Shown: positions 48,551-55,750 of the stretch, piece after piece | How the letters are laid out: every line of letters begins with the position of its first letter | How positions within the stretch are numbered: the first letter of the stretch is position 1 | Assembly (NCBI GenBank): GCA_012064415.1 | Contig: SSNU01000109.1 | Location: 380,744 to 444,743, forward strand | DNA from: Gyrodactylus bullatarudis | Taxonomy: Eukaryota; Platyhelminthes; Monogenea; Gyrodactylidea; Gyrodactylidae | DNA: 64,000 nt | Direction: 5' to 3' | Program-made: the position numbers and the translations under genes | Notes under the pieces: generated by a model | The model's database searches: none | The model's input: the letters and a program-made list of their open reading frames with translations, nothing else | What the model was told of the DNA's origin: nothing

Positions 48551-48979
48551 TTATTTGATCTTCATGCGGAGAGTTTTTGTAGCCTCTGGACATAGCTTGC
48601 TAAACTCTGAGTTGTGACAAAACGTAGTCCTTATTTTGCTAGTTAACCAATTCGAACTATCTTTGCCAGCAATGTAGCTGGAAAACTCCTTTTCTGTTTC
48701 ATGAATCTCTTTTAGTTTATCTGCGTCAATTTCCCGTCGTTTCTTGTCGATCTCATCATCTCGGCAGGTGTACTCAATTCTGAAATTCTTGCAATATATT
48801 GCCTGAATATATTTTATAAAGTCTCTAGATAGAAATTCCAAAACCGAAGTCAATTTGTGATATTCATTGTAATCCATCTCTGAAAACAGATTTATTAGAT
48901 TTCAGAAACCAAATAAGTTACCATGATCAGCTGAAGCTAGAGTTATAATGACTGTTAGAATAATTGCTGAAAGGAGCAT
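48551..48979 (-). CDS. secreted four-cysteine protein, paralogue 2
   Basis: Same gene plan as paralogue 1. Exon 1 (48922-48979) carries the signal peptide MLLSAIILTVIITLASA, a 42-nt phase-1 intron (48880-48921) follows, and exon 2 is 48551-48879, giving 128 residues. Cysteines at 49, 58, 107 and 116 give C-x8-C-x48-C-x8-C-P. The IIGQKR motif has changed to EIDKKRRE, so this is the most diverged motif in the set, while FLSRDFIKYIQ and RTTFCHNSEFSKLCP keep the family pattern. It is probably secreted. Function unknown. Confidence 0.8.
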
Positions 48980-49004
48980 TTTTCCGAATGAAAAACCATA
49001 CCAA

Positions 49005-49020
49005 TTTTTAAATTGATATA
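49005..49020 (-). promoter_or_regulatory. TATA-like box of paralogue 2
   Basis: TATATCAATTTAAAAA on the minus strand, 26-41 bp upstream of the ATG, matches the paralogue 1 box except for two bases. Inferred core promoter. Confidence 0.45.
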
Positions 49021-49071
49021 ATTTAGTCAAATTTTTAAGGTACGTGTCGAGAAAAATGGATCAATAACTGC

Positions 49072-49260
49072 TTAAAATAATTTGATAGATTTTTTTAGGT
49101 TTTGATTAATTCTATTTCTAATTTTCTGAATATGTTCTCTGACATCTATTGAGAGGAAAAAGATTCTTTGAGTCATAAAACTGACGGTTATGAAGCTATA
49201 ATTGTAGTTGAAAAATCTAAATATTTCGCATAGATTTGGGACTACTTCAGATTTTTCCAT
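49072..49260 (-). CDS. candidate small protein, 62 residues
   Basis: Unrecognised. An ATG in a strong context (GGGACCATGGAAAAA) opens a 62-codon frame to TAA with ordinary amino-acid composition. It has a helical Tyr/Phe-rich middle (FRFFNYNYSFITVSF) and a basic C-terminal helix (REHIQKIRNRINQNLKKS). There is no signal peptide and no cysteine pattern, so it is not a member of the cluster it sits in, between paralogues 2 and 3. A single-exon frame of this length in AT-rich DNA could be chance. The start context is the main support. Confidence 0.4.
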   Translation of the reverse strand: MEKSEVVPNLCEIFRFFNYNYSFITVSFMTQRIFFLSIDVREHIQKIRNRINQNLKKSIKLF

Positions 49261-49906
49261 GGTCCCATAAAAATTTTTGAATAATTTTATTTAAAAATTT
49301 TTTTTGAATTAGTTACGGATTTTCTCACATCTGAATTCAACAGTAGGGATAAAGTTGAAAGACGCGTTTGAATGCTAGAGGTATAACTCTAATAATTATT
49401 AGTATTATTTTTTTAAAGTAATATATTTATTTTATTTTTGATTCCAATTAAAAGTACAAACAAATTTTTATGCAAAATATTTAACTGCAAAGAAGAAATT
49501 ATTTTTAGAAATTTTCAAATTATTTCTTGAGTCTTATAATACTTTTGTTTATCCCTTTTCAATTGAGAAAAAGATTCAATAAACCATTCGAAATTATTTT
49601 TGTTTTTCAGATTTTTCTAAAATTGATACTTTTAGTTATTCGTATTGGCAATTGATGCAATTTCTTTACTGGTGTTGATTCTTATTTGGTCTGCTTCAAA
49701 AACTCAAATTTACTGATCAGAATATTTGATGACTTGGATTTCTCACTGTAGCAATAAAAATTTTTTCAACTTGATATCATGCCTTAACGAGAACGTCTTT
49801 TATATTAAAGTAACAGATAAATACTCTTTATTAAAAGCCAATTATAATTTCATTTATAGTTTCCCTTCAAATGTATTTTTTGTATTGACAAATAAATTTT
49901 CAAGTC
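49261..49906. other. no gene seen
   Basis: AT-rich spacer between cluster genes. The frame at 49726-49929 on the plus strand is not recognised. Confidence 0.3.
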
Positions 49907-50300
49907 TTATATCGGACAGTTTGGTGTAAATTCTTGTCTGCCGCAGAAATCTCGGTCAACTGACATTTTGAAATACTCAGAGAATGAATCGAAACTTTCT
50001 CCAATTTCAGCCGTGAAGGATACTGCAAAATTGTCAATCTCTATCATCCTCTCAGGGCTTAGTGTGTCACGCTGTTGGCCAATAACGGTCTTTTCACATG
50101 CATCATTTATATCTCTATCTGAACAGGAAATAGTCTGTACTCTTCTCCTGAACTCATTCGAATAGAAGGGGAGAAATCTGTGCAAATTCTGTAAGAGAAT
50201 TATCTCCTTTTCAGCTATAAAATGAAAATAATTTTAAAGACTCACTTTGAGCAGCTGCGTAAGAGATGGCGATAAGACAGAGGAAGAAAATCTGCTTCAT
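49907..50300 (-). CDS. secreted four-cysteine protein, paralogue 3
   Basis: Exon 1 (50246-50300) encodes the signal peptide MKQIFFLCLIAISYAAAQ. A 31-nt phase-1 intron (50215-50245) leads to exon 2 (49907-50214), 120 residues in all. Cysteines at 49, 58, 109 and 118 keep the exact C-x8-C-x50-C-x8-C-P spacing, and KTVIGQQRDTLS is the motif after the second. The protein stops right after the final CPI, so the C-terminal tail of paralogues 1 and 2 is missing. It lacks the Lys-rich middle of paralogue 1 and is acidic there (ERMIEIDNF, EIGESFDSFSEYF). Its start is 185 bp from the divergent two-domain gene, which may share control sequences. Confidence 0.8.
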
Positions 50301-50451
50301 ATTTAATTTCTTGCGTTGGTAAAAGTCCTTTTTTCACTTGACTCAACTACGCTCATGGAAAATTTCAGACGCAAAAATGTGCAGTTATAGAGTTTTTCTG
50401 TTTTGCAAATATCTCATGACTCTAGATAACTTCGGACATTACAGAGAAATA

Positions 50452-50457
50452 TATAAA
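50452..50457 (+). promoter_or_regulatory. TATA box of the two-domain gene
   Basis: TATAAA in the context AAATATATAAACAACC, 29-34 bp before the ATG at 50486. The short distance implies a very short 5' leader. Confidence 0.45.
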
Positions 50458-50485
50458 CAACCTTACTTTTTAATTGTTAACAATC

Positions 50486-51250
50486 ATGAAGTTTTTAATT
50501 CTTCTACTAGCATTCACTTTAACCTTGGCAGATATTGTCCAAGATGAAGATAGACTCATCAAAGACCTTAATGTTCAAATTCCCTACCTTTCGAGTGAAT
50601 TCAGAATAGACATGCAAGAAGATTTATGCTTAGACAAAGATATGTCCCTCGCTTGCAATTTCAGTATTATCGGACAAAAAAGAGATAATGCAAGTGATGT
50701 AAAACTAAAGGAAGTCGAAGAGTTTGAGAAAGGTTTCAAGACAGAATTTGACGAAAAATTTATGAAATTCTCAAGAGGTTTCAAGACAGCAGTTACCAAC
50801 ATTTTCTGCAGTGTTACACAATTCGGTCCGAACTGTCCAGTGAAAGGTGTTACTAAAAATGAAACTGAAACTGAAACTACAACAACCACCAGAAAGCCCA
50901 GAGATCCTAAATTTATTGCACTAGAAGAAGATTTGATCGCAAAGAATCAACTTCAACTTACTTACTTTGGAAAAGATTACAAGCACAACATGCAAGATCT
51001 TTTCTGTGTTGGTGGAAAGGGTGTCGAATGCGCTGTTGGCATCATTGGTAGTCATAGAGCCTATGTTCCCAAGGCAAAACAACAAGAAGCTGATGATATT
51101 GCCAAGAAAATTTGGGAGGAAGTTCAAAAGAATCAGAATGATCTGTCCGATTGGTTTGTTACAGAGATGCAAGGAAAGTTCTGCAATAGTGGTGAGATAT
51201 GCGAGGTTGGTAAAGGGGATCATGCCAAAATCAGGCCTCCAATGAATTAA
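50486..51250 (+). CDS. secreted protein with two four-cysteine domains
   Basis: Intronless, 254 residues. The start is ATG at 50486 (a longer frame to 50474 begins with TTG). The signal peptide is MKFLILLLAFTLTLA. Domain 1 has Cys 48, 57, 108 and 117 (C-x8-C-x50-C-x8-C-P) with FSIIGQKRDN. A linker, KNETETETTTTTRKP, looks flexible and possibly O-glycosylated. Domain 2 has Cys 174, 182, 233 and 239 with VGIIGSHRAY; its last pair is shorter and it lost the final Pro. Two N-x-S/T sites are visible (NFS, NET). The phase-1 intron of the paralogues is absent, so it was lost or the gene was retroposed and then internally duplicated. The family is unknown to me. Confidence 0.85.
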   Translation: MKFLILLLAFTLTLADIVQDEDRLIKDLNVQIPYLSSEFRIDMQEDLCLDKDMSLACNFSIIGQKRDNASDVKLKEVEEFEKGFKTEFDEKFMKFSRGFKTAVTNIFCSVTQFGPNCPVKGVTKNETETETTTTTRKPRDPKFIALEEDLIAKNQLQLTYFGKDYKHNMQDLFCVGGKGVECAVGIIGSHRAYVPKAKQQEADDIAKKIWEEVQKNQNDLSDWFVTEMQGKFCNSGEICEVGKGDHAKIRPPMN

Positions 51251-51291
51251 GGGTTTTTATAACTGAAACCAAATATAGAGAGATTCGGATC

Positions 51292-51297
51292 AATAAA
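51292..51297 (+). terminator. polyadenylation signal of the two-domain gene
   Basis: AATAAA 42 bp after the stop codon, the usual position for a compact 3' UTR. Confidence 0.5.
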
Positions 51298-51683
51298 AAG
51301 CTATTACTAATCTATTCAGAGTGATAACATTGTTTTTTTATTGAGATTGAATTTGAATTCTAGGAAAATTTTAATGTCTTTCACTTATTTCAAATGTAAT
51401 TTAGATAGTTTTTTTAGTCGGGTTTTGAATTAAGTTTATACCGAGTTTGAATTCGGAAATCAACCTATTCAATGAGTTACCTTCCTGAAAAATGTAAAAT
51501 AAGCCATTTAATCATGATCATTTTTTAATTTTATGTTAGAGAAAACTTTAGGTTTATTCAAGACACCTTTCATTAGAACCTAAAAAATGATTACTCTATT
51601 TTATTGTTGGACCGATTCCAGGGTAGTTAAATTTGTATAACTATAATAAAGAAGAAAATAAAAAGTATGAAAAAATGTTTATT
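51298..51683. other. no gene seen
   Basis: AT-rich spacer between convergent genes. It contains no recognisable element. Confidence 0.35.
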
Positions 51684-53396
51684 TCAAGAGTTTACAAAAC
51701 TTTTCTTTGTCCTGCCAAAGCTATGCTCGAGGGAGTATTTTGAAAAGTCATTCAGGTTGGGAATTATCACAATGTTTGGGTCGATTCTCTGGATTAGTTG
51801 GCTTATATTAGACTGTGTTGTTAGTAGACGATTCCTTGCAATCTTTTTAATCTTTGGATCTCTATCGATGGATTTCAGTTGAATTTGCTCCAGCACTTCG
51901 AGTATTCGAATTCTCTTTTTTCTCCTCTCCAGCAAAAGATAATTAGAAATATACTTGCGCTCAGCTGAAATGAAATTCTTTATGATAATATTTCTCCCCT
52001 TTATTCCGCAGATGGCCTCAACGCCCTGAAGAATGATTCTATTCGCTTCGGAATTGATCTCTGAAAAGAGACTCAGACTTTCTGGCTTCTTGGATTCGAT
52101 CCTGAGGAGTTTCATCAAGACTGGCAAAGTTACTCCGAAAAAGACTATTGTAAACAGTATTGTGAATAGGGTTAGGTCCTTCATAATTTCTTGTAACTCT
52201 TTTCCATTAACTGGGAAATTTTTTTCATTCACCATATTGGCTAGAGAATAGGATATGGCTCCGCGTAGACCCCCATACACTAGAATTATACCCTCTTTGA
52301 AGCTGATAAAGTGAAAATCGAATTGTAATGCATTGAGAATCGGTGTTAAACAGGATATTGTTAGAATCCTTGACGAGAACACAATTAAAATAAATGAGCC
52401 AAACAGTTTAATGTGCTTTCCAATGTTGGCGAAGCAGCCGGGCATTTCCTTCCCGAGAAAAAGGAAAATTATACCCTCTGCTGTTTTCGCAAGGTCCCCA
52501 ACGATACTTCGTATCATATAAATTGATTTTGGCTTCATGTTCTTAAAGGCATATGACATTTGCATAAGTCCACAGCCTATGAGAGCTACAATGCCAGACC
52601 AGCCAAAAAACATTGCCGAGTAATAGGCACAAATAGGAACAAGCATTTGGACAATAATTTCCGAGTCGTACTCAACTCTTGAAATGATGGAGGATACTAG
52701 GCCATAAACTAGACCAATTACAAGCCCTCCGAATGAAATAACAAAAAAGGCTATGAAACACAATAAAAAATCAATAAAGTTAAATTGATCTTTTGTATAA
52801 TGCTTGACTATTTCATACAAAGTCACTGATATTGCATCGTTGAATAGGGATTCGCCGAATATTAAAAAATAGAGCATTTTATTCACTTTTGCTTGATTGA
52901 ATATGGCCAACACAGCGACTGGATCAACAGCTATAATTATTGAAGAGATGAGACGACAAAATCCAATGTCAGCACCTTCAAGTTCGATATAACCTATTTT
53001 TAACATCATCATGAATGCAGAAAGAATTAAAACAAAGTTGGATATTGTTCCCAAAATTGCATAGCTCAGGGTTGCAAAGACAACGTTTAAAAAGTCCCCA
53101 TCATAGAGTGTATACGCTGAATCTAAAATTATCGGCGGAAGAAGAATGTGAAAAAATATATTTGGACTCAAGTTCATGTCCACTGTCAATTGGCCTGATA
53201 TTGAGCCAAATGTTATTAATCCAAGGGAAAAAGGAACATATTTTGTTATAATATTGAATCTTTCATAAATCCATTCGAAAAATATCAAGCCGAATGAGAA
53301 AAGTAAAACATTCAGCACTCTTAAATATTCAATGTATTTGTAGAATACAAGTTTATCCTTTTCAAAAAAGAAGTTTACTGTATGATTCCTCATCAT
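51684..53396 (-). CDS. Na+/H+ exchanger (SLC9/NHE type), intronless
   Basis: Monovalent cation/proton antiporter of the CPA1 family, exchanging Na+ (or K+) for H+ across a membrane. The single exon starts ATGATGAGG at 53396 and encodes 570 residues. About 12 hydrophobic segments span residues 25-430. Family signatures are HILLPPIILDSAY (83-95, amiloride-region), AVDPVAVLAIF (156-166), FGESLFNDAISVTLYE (180-195, the core Asn-Asp), EGIIFLFLG (307-315) and YGGLRGAISYSLA (374-386). The cytoplasmic tail (about 430-570) is short and basic, lacking the long calmodulin/CHP-type tail of vertebrate NHE1. It resembles organellar or NHE8-like forms, but I cannot assign the paralogue. An intronless ORF of this size is unusual among the spliced neighbours. 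Confidence 0.9.
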   Translation of the reverse strand: MMRNHTVNFFFEKDKLVFYKYIEYLRVLNVLLFSFGLIFFEWIYERFNIITKYVPFSLGLITFGSISGQLTVDMNLSPNIFFHILLPPIILDSAYTLYDGDFLNVVFATLSYAILGTISNFVLILSAFMMMLKIGYIELEGADIGFCRLISSIIIAVDPVAVLAIFNQAKVNKMLYFLIFGESLFNDAISVTLYEIVKHYTKDQFNFIDFLLCFIAFFVISFGGLVIGLVYGLVSSIISRVEYDSEIIVQMLVPICAYYSAMFFGWSGIVALIGCGLMQMSYAFKNMKPKSIYMIRSIVGDLAKTAEGIIFLFLGKEMPGCFANIGKHIKLFGSFILIVFSSRILTISCLTPILNALQFDFHFISFKEGIILVYGGLRGAISYSLANMVNEKNFPVNGKELQEIMKDLTLFTILFTIVFFGVTLPVLMKLLRIESKKPESLSLFSEINSEANRIILQGVEAICGIKGRNIIIKNFISAERKYISNYLLLERRKKRIRILEVLEQIQLKSIDRDPKIKKIARNRLLTTQSNISQLIQRIDPNIVIIPNLNDFSKYSLEHSFGRTKKSFVNS

Positions 53397-53863
53397 TAAC
53401 CATAAAAATGGTCATCGAGTAAACTTTGAATGTGTAAACCTCAATGAAGTTGTTTGTAAATTTTTTAAATGAATTTTCCTGATAATCTTACAATGAAATT
53501 TTGAATTTTTTTCTCAATTGCAAGCTTGAAAATACATGCCATATTATGCGGCGTACATTATACACCTGTCAAAAAAGTTAAAATTTCACTTATGCCATAT
53601 CTTTTATGGTAATACTTTTCTCCACTTTTCTGAGGGTTTTTAAAAAATCTAAAAATTCAATTATTTCGTCAGCTCAAAATTATTTGCCTCAGTGTAAATT
53701 TTAAATTTTACTAAGAAATTATATTGCTACTTGCTAGTGACAACGAATATTTAAATTATGATTTATAATAAATCATTTATTGCATTTACTAGAATCTGAA
53801 AATATTAAGAATTGAACTAGAAAAGCTATCAAAATTTATTTTATAGAGATAAGTTTTACTATT
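53397..53863. other. no gene seen
   Basis: AT-rich spacer between two minus-strand genes, with nothing recognisable. It should contain the NHE promoter. Confidence 0.4.
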
Positions 53864-54086
53864 TCAATCATCCGATTCTCCGGTCAAAACTTTTCCTAGC
53901 TCCTGATACTTAGATTCTACTTTAATCCATTTATTCGTGAGATAATCCAAAAAGGATTCGGATTCAGTAAGGATCGATTGAGTGGCTTCATCTAGTTGAT
54001 CAACGAACTCTTTAAATTGTCTAAATCATTATATAATGAGAAAATTACAAAAGATTTTCGTAGTGATTAAACGTTGATTTTTTCAT
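53864..54086 (-). CDS. small helical protein, 64 residues, one micro-intron
   Basis: Unrecognised. Exon 1 (54049-54086) starts ATGAAAAAATCAACG. A 28-nt intron (GTAATT..GATTTAG, 54021-54048) joins in phase 2 to exon 2 (53864-54020), ending GESDD. The product includes FKEFVDQLDEATQSIL and FLDYLTNKWIKVESKYQELG, an acidic amphipathic helix of the kind seen in small subunits of larger complexes. It has no signal peptide or cysteines. The start is 100 bp from the divergent AIMP1 start, suggesting a shared promoter. The intact frame across a micro-intron makes it a credible gene. Confidence 0.6.
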
Positions 54087-54186
54087 TTACTCGAACTTGA
54101 ACAAATTTACGAATATTTGAATAAACAAACTAGAATGGTGATCATTTTAAAGTAAGGATTTTGTTTTATTTACTAAACTTTTCAAC

Positions 54187-55071
54187 ATGATACAGCAAAT
54201 TTCTAAAAAGATACTCGAGATAGAAAATCTGAGTAAAGATCCTGCAAAAGTCAAGAGTTGTATACAATTCTTGAAAAACAAGATAGCAGAAAATGAGAAG
54301 AAAATAAATGATCTCACCTCTAAAATCATTAACCAAGAAATTTACTGGGGCAGTAAGTTACTTATAGATAATTTATCTCCAGAAATTCAATATGTGGTTC
54401 CTGAAATCAAAAAGCAACCTGTAGTAGTTGTTAAAGAAGAGCCAAAGCCTCAGGCTAAAGTTGAAACTGCTCCTAAAGTAGCTGAAGATAAAAAGGCCAA
54501 GACTGCGAAGCAAAATGATTCAAAGGTAAAAGATAAGGCACCCGCTCCAGCACTCCCTCCAGGAAGTGTTTGTGTTTCTCAATTGAACTTCCGTATTGGT
54601 AAAATTATTGAAATCAGCAAGCATCCCGATGCTGATTCACTTTACGTGGAAAAAGTTGATTTGGGAGAAGCTACCCCTCGTACAATTGTCAGTGGTCTCG
54701 TGAAATACGTATCTAAAGAGAAACTCGAATCTAATTACTTTGTCTTCCTTTGCAATTTGAAGCCTGCCAAGATGAGAGGAGTTGAATCTCAAGGTATGCT
54801 CATGTGTGCAAGCGATGCTGAAGGTCAAGGAGTTGAACCCCTAATGATTAAATGCGATGATGTTAAACCTGGCGCTAGAATAATAATACCCTCAAAGGAC
54901 GGTCCTCCTGAAGCAGTTCTTAATCCCAAAAAGAAAATATTTGAACAACTTAAACCAATGATTAGAACATCCAAGGATGGTATTGCATGTTTCGATGGTG
55001 TCCCATTCATCGTGGAAGGTCATACAAATAGTTCAATCTATTCTAATTTGAAAGATGTTCAAATATCTTGA
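54187..55071 (+). CDS. AIMP1: AIMP1-like tRNA synthetase complex protein
   Basis: Scaffold and tRNA-binding cofactor of the cytosolic multi-aminoacyl-tRNA synthetase complex. Single exon, 294 residues (human AIMP1 is 312). Residues 1-55 form a heptad-patterned coiled coil (IENLSKDPAKVKSC, NKIAENEKKINDLTSK), which in animals binds arginyl-tRNA synthetase and AIMP2. Residues 75-125 are a Lys/Pro/Ala-rich linker. Residues 128-294 form the EMAPII domain: an OB fold with LNFRIGKIIEISKHPDADSL and KPAKMRGVESQGMLMCAS, plus the EMAPII-specific C-terminal extension (LNPKKKIFEQLKPM, PFIVEGHTNSSI). AATAAA at 55108 is the probable polyadenylation signal. Alternatives such as tyrosyl-tRNA synthetase are excluded because no catalytic domain precedes it. 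Confidence 0.95.
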   Translation: MIQQISKKILEIENLSKDPAKVKSCIQFLKNKIAENEKKINDLTSKIINQEIYWGSKLLIDNLSPEIQYVVPEIKKQPVVVVKEEPKPQAKVETAPKVAEDKKAKTAKQNDSKVKDKAPAPALPPGSVCVSQLNFRIGKIIEISKHPDADSLYVEKVDLGEATPRTIVSGLVKYVSKEKLESNYFVFLCNLKPAKMRGVESQGMLMCASDAEGQGVEPLMIKCDDVKPGARIIIPSKDGPPEAVLNPKKKIFEQLKPMIRTSKDGIACFDGVPFIVEGHTNSSIYSNLKDVQIS

Positions 55072-55142
55072 CTCTTTTTAGCTAGTGAAATTTTAATTTT
55101 TGGTAAAAATAAATACTTATATTTTCAAAAAGTCAAATCTTC

Positions 55143-55750
55143 TCAATGATTGGTAAGACTGGAAACAAAATCATCAAACTCTTTCAAGATCCTTTCATGT
55201 TTTTCAAGGTCATCATTCATAAAGTCAGGACAGAAATTTGAAGATAATCCATGCACTGATTTGGGTACCTGAAAAACAATCGATTAGTCATGGTTATATT
55301 AATAATTATAATGTTTTAAAGAACAACAAACTAACTTGAAATATCTCAAGGTCACTTTTTTCCTTGAACTTGTTGAATAATTGTGTCAAATTAGAAGTGG
55401 CTCCACTAGCAGTACTAAAGGGTAAGGAAAGTGGAGCATTGTCTGTGGCTGGGGGTGTCAAATTAATTTTATTGTCTAATTCGGATTCTAAAGGCCTTGT
55501 TGTGCAATTTGGGGAATTGTAATTCAAATCGTCAGGGTCTGTTGATGTCTCACAACTACCAGAGCTGCTATCTTCATTAGGATTCTGTATTAGATTTTCA
55601 TTTTGTATTGTATTATAAATGTGATCATCGTAGAATCCATCGAGCTCTTCATCAAAGTTTTCATCGTCATTTCGATCGACAAATGCAGGCTTTACAGGTC
55701 TGTAGATTTAATATAGTATTACATTTGTAAAAAGAAGAAGAAAGTGATGC
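55143..55750 (-). pseudogene. 3' part of an acidic protein gene cut by a Penelope element
   Basis: Unrecognised. The last exon (55143-55268) and the one before (55336-55699) join in phase 0 across a 67-nt intron. A 23-nt intron (55700-55722) then leads back to an exon starting before 55750, where the element's left arm begins. The readable 170-odd residues include PVKPAFVDRNDDENFDEELD, a Ser/Thr/Asn-rich middle (PLSLPFSTASGATSNL) and a C-terminal helix (DLEKHERILKEFDDFVSSL). No start or upstream exon is found beyond the element (57,738 on). Either the gene was truncated by the insertion or its 5' part lies farther away, within an intron holding the element. Confidence 0.6.

Noticed and set aside
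50584..51245. Open frames of 92-101 codons on both strands overlapping the two-domain gene
   Set aside because: Shadows in other frames of the clearly coding 50486-51250 gene.
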